Below are positions 16,740-24,609 of a stretch of 35,744 nt of DNA, piece by piece (within the stretch, counting starts at the first letter, position 1; each line of letters opens with the position of its first letter). This DNA comes from Micromonospora sp. CPCC 205371 (GTDB lineage: Bacteria > Actinomycetota > Actinomycetes > Mycobacteriales > Micromonosporaceae). A program made the translations under genes and the position numbers. The notes under the pieces are model-generated. The model was not told the origin of the DNA. It worked only from the letters and a program-made list of their open reading frames with translations, and did no database searches. Where the stretch lies: NCBI RefSeq assembly GCF_026130045.1, contig NZ_JAIBNX010000079.1, positions 1 to 35,744 on the forward strand, read 5' to 3'.

Positions 16740-16813
16740 TTGACACCGTTGGTGTTATCGCTAACATTCACGGTGCTCAACGGTTTGCCAGGCCCGCATT
16801 GTTAACGCTAACG
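16740..16813 (+). promoter_or_regulatory. GH43 promoter with two LacI-type operators
   Basis: The -35 TTGACA (16740-16745) is a perfect consensus, and -10 TAACAT (16762-16767) follows at 16-nt spacing. TGTTATCGCTAACA (16753-16766) lies over the spacer and -10; a second copy TGTTAACGCTAACG (16800-16813) lies in the leader, 47 bp centre to centre. Both fit TGTTANCGNTAACR, a typical LacI-family operator with CG centre. Two sites about 4.5 helical turns apart would allow co-operative or looped repression, probably relieved by an arabinose- or xylose-type sugar. Confidence 0.72.
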
Positions 16814-16839
16814 TCCGGATCGACGAGAAGAGGCCCCTC

Positions 16840-18225
16840 GTGCTGCTGAGTCGAAGAGCGTTCGCGTCGCTCGCCACCCTCTCGACCGCGGCCGTCGCCG
16901 CCGGTGTCGTGGCCGCTCCGTCGCCGGCGTCGGCGGCCAACACCGCCTATGTGTTCGGGTACTTCACGGAGACCCCAAACATGTCCGGTGCGAACTACGG
17001 CCTGCATCTGGCAGTCAGCCGGGACGGACTGAACTGGTCGCCGTTGAACCAGAACAACCCCGTCGTCACACCGACCGCCGGCACCCTCGGGCTGCGCGAC
17101 CCGTTCATCCTGCGCAAGCAGGACGGCACCTTCGTGGTCCTGGCCACAGACCTCAACGGCACCGACTTCTCGCAGAACAACCAGTACCTGCACGTGTGGG
17201 ACTCCACGGACCTGACCAGCTTCACCGGGTACCGGCGGATTCGCATGCACGGCCTGAACACGCACACATGGGCGCCGACCGCGTTCTGGGATGCCGCGCG
17301 CGGCCAGTACGGCATCGTCTACTCCGCCAACAACGGCGCCGATGTGCTGATGGTCAACTACACGTCGGACTTCCGGACGGTCTCGGCAAACCAGGTCTAC
17401 TTCAGCCCCGGGTTCCCGGTGCTGGACGGTGACATCGTGGTCGACGGCTCCACGTTCTACCTGTACTACAAGAACCTCTCCAATGGCCTTCTCTACGGCG
17501 CGCGGTCGACCACCGGTGCGCCGAACAGCTACACCACGTACACCAGCGGACTGCGGCAGGGCAACGCGATCGAGGCGCCGCTGCTGATCAAGAACAACGA
17601 GGGTAACGGCTGGCGGCTGTGGGCTGACTCGTTCAGCCCGGTCAACAACGACTACTACGCCTGGTCGAGTTCGACTGTCGGCGCCAACACCTGGACGGCG
17701 CTGAACCAGCGCACGTTCACACCGCCGCTGAACGCCAAGCACGGCTCGATCGTCGGGATCAGCTCCGCGGAGTACGACGCGCTGGTGTCCCGGTGGGGGC
17801 TGCCGAACTGGGCGCGGTTGAAGTCTTCGAACTTCCCCGACCGGTACGTGCGGCATGCCAACAACGAGTGCCGTCTCGACCCGTACCCGATGGAGCCGTA
17901 CCAGGACCAACTGTGGCGGATCGTGCCGGGCCTGGCCGACCCGGCCGGGGTTTCGTTCCAGTCGGTCAACGTCCCGTCCCGGTACCTGCGGCACAGCAAC
18001 TACGCGATCCGGCTCGACGCCTACGACAACACCGCGACATTCCGCGGCGACGCCACCTTCTACCGGGTCGCCGGCCTGGCCGACGCGGCCTGGTCGTCGT
18101 TCCGGTCGTACAACTTCCCGGACCGGTACTTGCGCCACGCCAACTACCTGCTGCGGATCGACCCGCTCAGCACCAGCTCCAGCGCGAGCGACCGCCAGGA
18201 CGCGACGTTCCGAATCACACCGTAG
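16840..18225 (+). CDS. Secreted GH43-type glycosidase with CBM42 (AbfB)
   Basis: A 461-aa secreted enzyme, likely an alpha-L-arabinofuranosidase acting on arabinoxylan or arabinan. The signal peptide MLLSRRAFASLATLSTAAVA runs on to a PASAAN cleavage region; the SRRAFAS segment is Tat-like. The five-bladed propeller domain covers residues 35-320: FGYFTETPNMSGANYGLHLAVSRDG, GLRDPFIL (the pKa-modulating Asp), WAPTAFWD, DGDIVVDGSTFYLYYKN and AIEAPLLIK (the likely acid Glu). Residues 330-461 form an AbfB beta-trefoil with three repeats, FPDRYVRHANNECRLDP, VPSRYLRHSNYAIRLDA and FPDRYLRHANYLLRIDP, which binds arabinofuranose side chains. The promoter carries two LacI operators. The GTG start is preceded by AGAGG about 6 nt upstream. 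Exact specificity is not determined. Confidence 0.88.
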   Translation: MLLSRRAFASLATLSTAAVAAGVVAAPSPASAANTAYVFGYFTETPNMSGANYGLHLAVSRDGLNWSPLNQNNPVVTPTAGTLGLRDPFILRKQDGTFVVLATDLNGTDFSQNNQYLHVWDSTDLTSFTGYRRIRMHGLNTHTWAPTAFWDAARGQYGIVYSANNGADVLMVNYTSDFRTVSANQVYFSPGFPVLDGDIVVDGSTFYLYYKNLSNGLLYGARSTTGAPNSYTTYTSGLRQGNAIEAPLLIKNNEGNGWRLWADSFSPVNNDYYAWSSSTVGANTWTALNQRTFTPPLNAKHGSIVGISSAEYDALVSRWGLPNWARLKSSNFPDRYVRHANNECRLDPYPMEPYQDQLWRIVPGLADPAGVSFQSVNVPSRYLRHSNYAIRLDAYDNTATFRGDATFYRVAGLADAAWSSFRSYNFPDRYLRHANYLLRIDPLSTSSSASDRQDATFRITP

Positions 18226-18272
18226 CCGCGCGCCTGAGGAGACATCTCTACCTGTGGTCCGTAGAAACGGGA

Positions 18273-18467
18273 TCACATCGGGTTCGAAGGTCGCAGCCAC
18301 TGCGGGTTGACGGAAATCGTCTCGGCGGTGAGGCCGTAGCGGTCAGCGACCTCGCGCAGCCGCTGTTCGCCGCAGCCGAGGGTGAAGCGGTGCCCATCCG
18401 GGTCGCTGACCACGAAGTCCCGCGGCCAGTCGAAGGGACGCGGGCAGTATCGTTCTGGCGTGCGCAT
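18273..18467 (-). pseudogene. Possible remnant of a VOC (glyoxalase-like) gene
   Basis: A 64-codon minus-strand frame contains WPRDFVVSDPDGHRFTLGCGEQ, which resembles the C-terminal strand of VOC/glyoxalase-fold proteins (the DPDG turn and following strand). The rest of such a domain, about 100 residues, is missing: the same frame upstream meets a stop after about ten non-similar codons inside the YcxB-like gene. No Shine-Dalgarno or leaderless -10 precedes the ATG. It is probably a 5'-truncated relic and possibly a chance match. Confidence 0.35.
18448..18453 (+). promoter_or_regulatory. Leaderless -10 element for the YcxB-like gene
   Basis: TATCGT ends 6 nt before the GTG at 18460, with no Shine-Dalgarno. 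It supports the short start over the ATG at 18382, whose 26 extra residues are Arg/Ser/Gly-rich with no domain character. Confidence 0.5.
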
Positions 18468-18954
18468 CCGATTCGAGGTCCCGGCCGATCCAGCCTATCC
18501 GGGTCGTGTGGCCGAGGTGCTCAGTCGGGCTCGGCTACGTTGGTACGGCTACATCGGGGCTGTACTGGTAGCGGTCGGGGTGATCGGCCTGGTCGTCTCG
18601 CGCGGGGTCGACCGGGATGAAGTGATCTTGCCGTTGGGCTTCACGCTGGTCATGGGCGGCTTGCTCTCCATGCTGTACTCGCCATGGGTGCGATACAGAG
18701 CCCGCCGCCGCTCCAGTGGCTATGCCGTGGCCGGCGGCTACGACATCACCGACCGCAACATCATGATGCACAGCGGCACCGAGTCCGGCGGAATCGCCTG
18801 GGACGGTGTCGACCGGGTCGTGGACACCCCTGAGTTCTGGATCGTGTATGTCGGACGGGTTCCGGCAACCGTGATCCCACGCCGCCTGATGACCGCCGAA
18901 GACGCCCAGACGCTAGGCACCTTCATGACCGAGCGCGGGCTGCTCGACTCCTGA
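18460..18954 (+). CDS. YcxB-like small membrane protein
   Basis: A 164-aa inner-membrane protein. A short cytoplasmic N-terminal strand (RIRFEVPADPAYPGRV) is followed by two transmembrane helices forming a hairpin, YGYIGAVLVAVGVIGLVVS (about residues 28-46) and LPLGFTLVMGGLLSMLYSP (about 56-74). A C-terminal cytoplasmic domain of about 85 residues ends in a PH-like strand pattern: ITDRNIMMHSGTESGGIAWDGVDRVVDTPEFWIVYVG, then VIPRRLM. This is the layout of YcxB-like proteins (PF14317 type), whose function is unknown. It lies between GH43 and PL11 genes on the same strand but has its own promoter, so a role in polysaccharide use is not implied. Confidence 0.7.
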   Translation: MRIRFEVPADPAYPGRVAEVLSRARLRWYGYIGAVLVAVGVIGLVVSRGVDRDEVILPLGFTLVMGGLLSMLYSPWVRYRARRRSSGYAVAGGYDITDRNIMMHSGTESGGIAWDGVDRVVDTPEFWIVYVGRVPATVIPRRLMTAEDAQTLGTFMTERGLLDS

Positions 18955-19240
18955 CTGGAACGGCCCGGCGGCCCGGGATTGAAACCTTTTGACGCTGGTG
19001 CCAGGGTGCACTGCTTCCTGCCTTCTGTGCTGCGCACGGACAGTGTCTCCGAACTTTTAAGTCTTGCTTTCGTCGATGTCTCGGCTTTACCGTTTCAATT
19101 AGCATCGATGCGCCGCGGGTGCCGGCTGCCGTCCTCGGACGCCAGCGCCGGCCATGTCACCACCCTCCACGGACGATTGGGCACCGTCCGACCTCCGCCA
19201 GCGGCGCGCTTGCGCGTACCTACTCTTTGGAGAGATCAAC
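18955..19240. other. Regulatory region upstream of the PL11 lyase
   Basis: A 286-nt gap, more A/T-rich than its surroundings. A possible promoter is -35 TTGCTT (19064-19069) with -10 TACCGT (19088-19093) at 18-nt spacing; TAGCAT (19100-19105) is an alternative -10. ATTGAAAC occurs once forward (18978-18985) and once inverted as GTTTCAAT (19092-19099), the latter overlapping the promoter. These resemble half-sites of LacI-family operators seen at actinomycete carbohydrate genes, but neither forms a full palindrome. Shine-Dalgarno GGAGAG precedes the GTG at 19241. Confidence 0.35.
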
Positions 19241-21553
19241 GTGCGTTTGTATCGACATCAGTTCCGTTCCCGGCGCGGGCAGGCGCTGCTGGCCGCCGGG
19301 GGCGTCTCGGTGCTGGTCGCCGGCGCCGGCATCGTGCTGGCCGGCGTCGCCTCCGCCGCCGCGACCCGCTATGAGGCTGAAAGCGCACCGGCCACGTGTG
19401 ACGGTGTGATCGAGTCGAACCACGCCGGCTACTCCGGCAGCGGCTTCTGCAACGCCAACAACGCGGTCGGCGCGGCGGCGCAGTTCACGGTGACCGCGTC
19501 CGCAGCCGGCACAGCCGTGGTCGTGGTGCGCTACGCCAACGGCACCACCGCGAACCGGCCGGCGGACGTGCTGGTCAACGGGGCGGTGGCGCAGTCCGGG
19601 CTCGGCTTCGAGGGCACCGGCGCGTGGACCACGTGGGCCAGCAAGACGCTGACCGTGTCGGTGAACGCGGGCAACAACACGATCCGGCTGAGCCCGACCA
19701 CGGCCACCGGCCTGGCCAACATCGACTACCTCGACTTCGAGGTGGGCGGGGCGCCGCCCACCACACCGCCGCCCACGACGACACCTCCGCCGTCGGGCTC
19801 CGGCCGGCAGGTCGAGGACCTGGACCGCGGCGTGGTGAGCGTGCGGTCGGGCTCGAACAACCTGGTGTCCTGGCGGCTGCTGGGCACCGAGTCGTACTCG
19901 ACCGGGTTCAACGTGTACCGCGGCTCGACGAAGCTGAACTCCTCGCCGATCACGAACTCGACCAACTACCTGGACGCGGGCGGGCCGTCGGGCGCGTCCT
20001 ACACGGTCCGGGCGGTGGTCAACGGGACCGAGCAGGCCGCGTCGCCGGCGTCGGTGAACCTGACGTCGGGCTACCTCGACGTGCCGATCCAGCAGCCGGC
20101 CGGCGGGACAGCCCCGGACGGGGTCGCGTACACGTACGCCGCCAACGACGCGTCCGTGGGTGACCTGGACGGCGACGGCGCTTACGAGATCGTGCTCAAG
20201 TGGGATCCGACGAACGCGCACGACAACGCGCACTCCGGATACACCGGCAACGTGTTCATCGACGCGTACCGGTTGGACGGGACCCGGCTGTGGCGCATCG
20301 ACCTCGGTCGCAACATCCGGGCCGGAGCGCATTACACCCAGTTCCAGGTGTACGACTACGACGGCGACGGGGACGCCGAGGTGGCGATGAAGACCGCCGA
20401 CGGCACCCGGGACGCGGCCGGCACGGTGATCGGGTCGGCGTCGGCTGACCACCGCAACTCCTCCGGCTACGTGCTGGCCGGCCCGGAGTTCCTGACCATG
20501 TTCGACGGGCTGACCGGCCGGGCCCTGTCCACGGTCAACTACGAGCCGGCCCGCGGCACCGTGTCGTCGTGGGGGGACAACTACGGCAACCGGGTGGACC
20601 GGTTCCTGGCCGGCACGGCGTACCTGGACGGTCAGCGGCCCTCGTTGATCATGTCGCGCGGCTACTACACCCGTACGGTGATCGTGGCATGGGACTTCCG
20701 CAACGGGTCGCTGACCCGGCGCTGGACGTTCGACTCCAACTCGGCCGGCTCGCAGTACACCGGGCAGGGCAACCACCAGCTGTCCATCGCCGACGGCGAC
20801 GGCGACGGCCGGGACGAGGTGATGTTCGGGTCCATGGCGATCAACGACAACGGCACCGCGATGTGGAACAACGGCACCAACCACGGCGACGCGTACCACG
20901 TCGGTGACCTGATCCCGTCCCGGGCCGGGCTCGAGGTGTTCAAGCCCAGCGAGTACACCAACGGCAAGCCGGCGCACTGGATCGGCGACGCCCGCACCGG
21001 GGCGATCATCGCCCAGGCGCCGACCTGCAACTGCGACAACGGCCGCGGCGTCGCCGGCGACGTCTACGCCGGCAACGCCGGCGCGGAGATGTGGTCGTCC
21101 GCCGTCGGTGACCTGCGCAGCGCGACCAACAACGCCAGCGTCGGCCGCAAGCCCGGATCGATCAATTTCCTGTCCTGGTGGGACGGCGACCCGGTACGCG
21201 AGCTGATGGACGGCAACCACATCGACAAGTACGGCACGGGTGGCGACACTCGGGTCCTGACGGCGTCCGGGGCGCACTCGATCAACGGCACCAAGTCGAA
21301 CCCGTCGCTGTCGGCCGACATCCTCGGCGACTGGCGGGAGGAGGCGATCTGGCCGCGCGACGACAACCGCGCACTGCGGATCTACTCGACCCCGACCCAG
21401 ACCGACCGGCGCATCCACACCCTGATGCATGACACCATGTACCGGGTCGCGGTCGCCTGGCAGAACACCGCCTACAACCAGCCGCCGCACCCGAGCTTCT
21501 TCATCGGGAACGGCATGAGTACCCCGGCCCAGCCGAACGTCTACGTCCGGTGA
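19241..21553 (+). CDS. Rhamnogalacturonan lyase (PL11) with N-terminal CBM35
   Basis: A 770-aa secreted pectinase that would cleave rhamnogalacturonan I by beta-elimination. The GTG at 19241 is set by GGAGAG 6 nt upstream and gives a signal peptide with basic n-region (RHQFRSRRGQ) and ASAAA cleavage. Residues 45-170 form a CBM35 (TRYEAESAPATCDGV through NIDYLDFEV). A PPTTPPPTTTPPP linker follows. The PL11 domain runs from about residue 190 to the end: VEDLDRGVVSV, YTYAANDASVGDLDGDGAYEIVLKWDP, YDYDGDGDAEVAMKTADGT, ADGDGDGRDEVMFGSMAI and LSADILGDWREEAIWP. The repeated DxDGDG loops are the calcium sites of the eight-bladed propeller seen in YesW/YesX. The same reading frame continues 6 nt past the stop into a small lipoprotein gene. 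Confidence 0.93.
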   Translation: MRLYRHQFRSRRGQALLAAGGVSVLVAGAGIVLAGVASAAATRYEAESAPATCDGVIESNHAGYSGSGFCNANNAVGAAAQFTVTASAAGTAVVVVRYANGTTANRPADVLVNGAVAQSGLGFEGTGAWTTWASKTLTVSVNAGNNTIRLSPTTATGLANIDYLDFEVGGAPPTTPPPTTTPPPSGSGRQVEDLDRGVVSVRSGSNNLVSWRLLGTESYSTGFNVYRGSTKLNSSPITNSTNYLDAGGPSGASYTVRAVVNGTEQAASPASVNLTSGYLDVPIQQPAGGTAPDGVAYTYAANDASVGDLDGDGAYEIVLKWDPTNAHDNAHSGYTGNVFIDAYRLDGTRLWRIDLGRNIRAGAHYTQFQVYDYDGDGDAEVAMKTADGTRDAAGTVIGSASADHRNSSGYVLAGPEFLTMFDGLTGRALSTVNYEPARGTVSSWGDNYGNRVDRFLAGTAYLDGQRPSLIMSRGYYTRTVIVAWDFRNGSLTRRWTFDSNSAGSQYTGQGNHQLSIADGDGDGRDEVMFGSMAINDNGTAMWNNGTNHGDAYHVGDLIPSRAGLEVFKPSEYTNGKPAHWIGDARTGAIIAQAPTCNCDNGRGVAGDVYAGNAGAEMWSSAVGDLRSATNNASVGRKPGSINFLSWWDGDPVRELMDGNHIDKYGTGGDTRVLTASGAHSINGTKSNPSLSADILGDWREEAIWPRDDNRALRIYSTPTQTDRRIHTLMHDTMYRVAVAWQNTAYNQPPHPSFFIGNGMSTPAQPNVYVR

Positions 21554-21559
21554 CGTCCG

Positions 21560-22072
21560 TTGTTCCGATCCGTTGAGGCACGCCCCGCCCGGCTGACCCG
21601 CCGGGCGGGGCGCGCCGCGCCACCCCTGCTGCTGCTCCTGCTACTGGGCGGCTGCGGGTCGGGCGGCGGCTCGCCGTCCACCTCGTTGGCCCCGACGCCC
21701 TCGGCGACCCTCGACCCGGCGGTCTCGCGGGCGTGCGCGGACGCGCGGACCGCGATCGGCGACGCCACCGCACGGTTCAGCGCGGCGCTGTCGGCCGCCG
21801 TCGCCGCGGGTGAGAAGGGCGAGGCCGCCCGGCAGAAGGCGGCGATGGCCGAGCTACGGGACGCGTTCGCCGACTGGTCCACCGACCTGCGCGCGCGAGC
21901 GGGACGGGCACCGGACCCGGCGCTCGCGGCGGTGCTGACCGAGTACGCGGGAGCGGTGGACGCGGTCATCGCGCGGGTCCGCACGCCGGCCGACCTGGAC
22001 AGGATCTACACGTTCACCGAGACCGAGCTGGACCTCGCGGCCAACCGGTTCGCCCAGGTGTGCCCGTCGTGA
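21560..22072 (+). CDS. Small hypothetical lipoprotein
   Basis: A 170-aa protein I do not recognise. A basic n-region (ARLTRRAGRAAP) is followed by seven Leu and lipobox LLGGC (Cys about 32), then a Gly/Ser/Thr/Pro spacer. Residues 50-170 are mostly helical: AVSRACADARTAIGDATARFSAALSAAVAAGEKGEAARQKAAMAELRDAFADWSTDLRA and a second helical pair, with two Cys (one near residue 59, one at the extreme C-terminus) that could form a disulfide. The TTG at 21560 is used for lack of any ATG or GTG before the lipobox; a weak GGTGA overlaps the PL11 stop. A 13-bp hairpin (21581-21612) lies within the first codons. Its stop overlaps the start of the NicO gene (GTGA), so it may be an accessory to that transporter. 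Confidence 0.65.
   Translation: MFRSVEARPARLTRRAGRAAPPLLLLLLLGGCGSGGGSPSTSLAPTPSATLDPAVSRACADARTAIGDATARFSAALSAAVAAGEKGEAARQKAAMAELRDAFADWSTDLRARAGRAPDPALAAVLTEYAGAVDAVIARVRTPADLDRIYTFTETELDLAANRFAQVCPS
21581..21612 (+). terminator. Strong hairpin after PL11, inside the next gene's 5' end
   Basis: CGCCCCGCCCGGC (21581-21593) and GCCGGGCGGGGCG (21600-21612) form a perfect 13-bp stem with loop TGACCC, 28 nt past the PL11 stop. No U-tract follows. It could end the PL11 transcript or hinder translation of the small lipoprotein, whose codons 8-18 it covers. Confidence 0.55.
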
Positions 22073-23772
22073 CCGCGCAAGGTCGGTGGCTTCTCGCGGC
22101 GGTCGCCGGCTGTCTGGCCGTCTTTGTCGCACCGGCTGGGCCCGCCGCCGCGCACCCGCTGGGCAACTTCTCGGTCAACCAGTACGCGGGCCTCACGCTC
22201 ACGCCTACCGCGGTGACCGTGCGGGCCGCCGTGGACACCGCCGAGCTGCCCACCCGGCAGGACCGCACCGCCGTCGACGCCGACCGTGACGGGAAGCCGT
22301 CCGCCGCCGAGCGGGCCGCGTACGCCACGGCGGCATGCCGAGAATTCGCCACCGGATTCCAGGTCACGGTGGCCGGCCGCCGGCTGGCCTGGACCGTGAC
22401 CCCGGGCGGCTACGCGTACGCCGACGGCGCGGCCGGCCTGCCCACGGCGCGGCTGACCTGCTCGCTGCGGGCGCCGGCCGACCTCGCCGCGGCGGGCACC
22501 GTCACCGTCGCCAACCCGCACAAGGCGGATCGGGTGGGCTGGCAGGAGATGACCGCGACCGGCGACGGGGTGCGGCTGGTCGACTCGCCGCTGCCCGAGC
22601 ACAGCCGCAGCGACGAGCTGCGGGCGTACCCGCCGATGCGGGCACCGACCGACGTGGCCGACGTGCGGACCGCGACGCTGCGGGTGGAGCCCGGCGCCGG
22701 TACGGGCAGGGGCTCCGGTGCGGATTCCGGTGGCTCGGTGCCGGGCGACGGCTCGTCGTCGCCCGGATTGGTGGCGCGCGCGGACCGGGCGCTGCAGGAT
22801 CTGGTCGGCGGCCGGCTCACACCGCTGCTGGCCGCGCTGGCGGTGCTGCTCGCGCTGCTGCTCGGTGCCGCGCATGCGGCGCTGCCCGGGCACGGCAAGA
22901 CGGTGCTCGCCGCGTACCTGGCGGGCCGGGACGGCCGGCCGCGCGACGCGGTGGCCGTGGGCGCCACCGTGACCATCGCCCACACCGGCTCGGTGCTCGT
23001 CGTCGGGTCGCTGCTGGCCACCGGCACCGCGCTGGCCGGCGAACGCCTGCTCGCCTACCTCGGGCTGGCCAGCGGCGTCCTCGTCGTCGCCGTCGGCGCC
23101 GGCATGCTCGCCACCGCCACGGGCACGTCCCGCGTGATCATGGGATTTCTCGGGCGAGCCCTCGGCCTCCGCCGGCCTCACATTCACAATCACGTCGATT
23201 ACGTCGATCATCACGATCACGGGCACAGTCACAGTCACGGGCACAGCCACAGTCACGGGCACAGCCACGGGCATGGTCACGGGCACGAGCACGGCGTGAT
23301 AGGCCGGCGCGCCGGCCTTGCCGGGATCGGGCTGGCCGGCGGGTTGGTGCCCAGCCCGTCCGCGCTCGTCGTGCTGCTGGCCGCGGTCGGGCTCGGCCGT
23401 GCCGTGCTCGGCGTGCTGCTCGTGCTCGCGTACGGACTCGGCATGGCAGCCACCCTGACCGGCGCCGGCCTGGCGCTGCTGGCGTTCCGCCGCCGGATCG
23501 CCCGCCGGGCGGCCGCCCGCTTCGCCGCCACCGAACCCGCGGGCGCCGTCCCGGCCGTCGTTCCGGTACCTGTCGGTGCCGGCCGCTCCGTCGCCCCCGC
23601 CCGTATCGAGCCCCACGCCGCACCGGCGAGCGCCGAAGCGACCCTGGGCCCGGGCGGGCGGCTGGTCCGCATCGGCGCGCGGGTCGGCCTGGCGCTGCCG
23701 CGGATTACCGCCGCCATCGTGTTGATCGTCGGCGTCGGGCTGGTCGTGCGCGCCGCGGCGACCCTCGTCTGA
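22069..23772 (+). CDS. NicO-family nickel/cobalt transporter with large outer domain
   Basis: A 567-aa membrane transporter. The GTG at 22069 overlaps the stop of the lipoprotein gene as GTGA; a GTG three codons earlier is possible. Signal-like residues 1-30 are followed by an exported domain of about 200 aa starting HPLGNFSVNQYAG, with an EF-hand-like DADRDGKPSAAE. Residues 250-567 form the NicO core: AHAALPGHGKTVLAAYLAG (metal-motif helix), VAVGATVTIAHTGSVLVVGSL, a His/Gly-rich loop of about 35 residues near residue 375 (repeated GHSHSHGHSH), then GGLVPSPSALVVLLAAVGLG and AYGLGMAATLTGAGLAL. The RcnA/NicO family exports or imports Ni(II) and Co(II); the HPLGNFS-type outer domain is seen in actinomycete and proteobacterial members. 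Direction is not determined. The cobalamin system at 29-32 kb would share cobalt physiology, but no genetic link is visible. Confidence 0.88.
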   Translation: MTAQGRWLLAAVAGCLAVFVAPAGPAAAHPLGNFSVNQYAGLTLTPTAVTVRAAVDTAELPTRQDRTAVDADRDGKPSAAERAAYATAACREFATGFQVTVAGRRLAWTVTPGGYAYADGAAGLPTARLTCSLRAPADLAAAGTVTVANPHKADRVGWQEMTATGDGVRLVDSPLPEHSRSDELRAYPPMRAPTDVADVRTATLRVEPGAGTGRGSGADSGGSVPGDGSSSPGLVARADRALQDLVGGRLTPLLAALAVLLALLLGAAHAALPGHGKTVLAAYLAGRDGRPRDAVAVGATVTIAHTGSVLVVGSLLATGTALAGERLLAYLGLASGVLVVAVGAGMLATATGTSRVIMGFLGRALGLRRPHIHNHVDYVDHHDHGHSHSHGHSHSHGHSHGHGHGHEHGVIGRRAGLAGIGLAGGLVPSPSALVVLLAAVGLGRAVLGVLLVLAYGLGMAATLTGAGLALLAFRRRIARRAAARFAATEPAGAVPAVVPVPVGAGRSVAPARIEPHAAPASAEATLGPGGRLVRIGARVGLALPRITAAIVLIVGVGLVVRAAATLV

Positions 23773-23847
23773 AATCCCAGGTAACACCTCGGAGAGGGTG
23801 GCAGGTTGGTACGGTCGATGTGATCCCAGCGGTGGGGGTGGGTTGCG

Positions 23848-24501
23848 ATGCCGCTGACCCCGGCCGACGTCCACAACGTGGCCTTCAAGAAGCGCTCGAT
23901 CGGCAAACGGGGATACGACGAGGGTGACGTCGACGCGTTCCTGGACGAGGTCGAGCAGGAATTGATTCGCCTCGTCGAGGCGAATGAGGCACTGCGCGCG
24001 CGGGTCGAGCGCGCAGGCTCCGCTGACTCCCGGCTGGCCGAGGTGAGGGCCCAACTGGAGCGTGCCGAGCGCGACAAGGCCGCCGCGGTGGCCGCGACCC
24101 GCGCCGCCGAGGCCGAGCTGGAGCAGGTGACCGGGCCGGGCGGCGCCGCGGTGGACGCCGGCCGAGACAGGACGCTCCGGGTCCTTGAAATGGCGCGCCG
24201 GACGGCCGAAGACCACATCGCCGACGCCCAGCACCAGGCCGACCGGCTCGTCGCCGACGCCCGTGTGAAGGCCGACAAGCTTCTCCACGATGCCCACGCC
24301 GCGGCCGAGGCCCTGGCGCGCGAGGCCCGCCACCGCCATCAGCAAGCCATCGCCGACGCCGACGCCAACCGGACGGCGGCGCTGCGGGAGATCGAAGACA
24401 TGCTGGGCTTCCAGCGTGAGTACCGCAGCCGCCTGGAAGCGCACCTGCGCGGTCAGCTACGCGACCTCGAAGGCCCGGAGCAAGAGTCGCGATCGGCCTG
24501 A
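23848..24501 (+). CDS. DivIVA-domain coiled-coil protein (Wag31-like paralogue)
   Basis: A 217-aa cytoplasmic protein. The N-terminal 55 residues are a DivIVA lipid-binding domain: MPLTPADVHNVAFKKRSIGKRGYDEGDVDAFLDEVEQELIRLV. The exposed Phe/Lys turn that inserts into curved membrane is preserved as FKKRSIGKRGY. The rest is Ala/Glu/Arg-rich coiled coil (residues 60-205) interrupted around 95-105 by PGGAA. It is shorter than typical Wag31, which lies in the dcw cluster next to sepF/ftsZ, so this is a paralogue and may sit at poles or septa. An upstream TACGGT (23810-23815) could be its -10; TGGGTTGCG precedes the ATG. The neighbouring ABC genes are unrelated. Confidence 0.88.
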   Translation: MPLTPADVHNVAFKKRSIGKRGYDEGDVDAFLDEVEQELIRLVEANEALRARVERAGSADSRLAEVRAQLERAERDKAAAVAATRAAEAELEQVTGPGGAAVDAGRDRTLRVLEMARRTAEDHIADAQHQADRLVADARVKADKLLHDAHAAAEALAREARHRHQQAIADADANRTAALREIEDMLGFQREYRSRLEAHLRGQLRDLEGPEQESRSA

Positions 24502-24609
24502 CCGGTGCGTGGTGTCCCTCATTCATCCATTACGGGCTATGCTGAAGCGGCTTGACGCGCGTGTTCGAGGTGTGCCGGGAAGTCTGGTCGGCAGTCTTGA
24601 GGAGTTCGC
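24502..24609. promoter_or_regulatory. Probable promoter of the broken ABC operon
   Basis: A 108-nt gap. TATGCT (24538-24543) is a good actinobacterial -10 (TANNNT); no -35 is convincing. GAGGAG about 6 nt before the GTG at 24610 is a strong Shine-Dalgarno, so translation signals survive although the ATPase gene is broken. Confidence 0.4.

Noticed and set aside
19220..21490. 756-codon minus-strand open frame
   Set aside because: Antisense mirror of the PL11 gene, whose domains are clear; no start signal or family resemblance.
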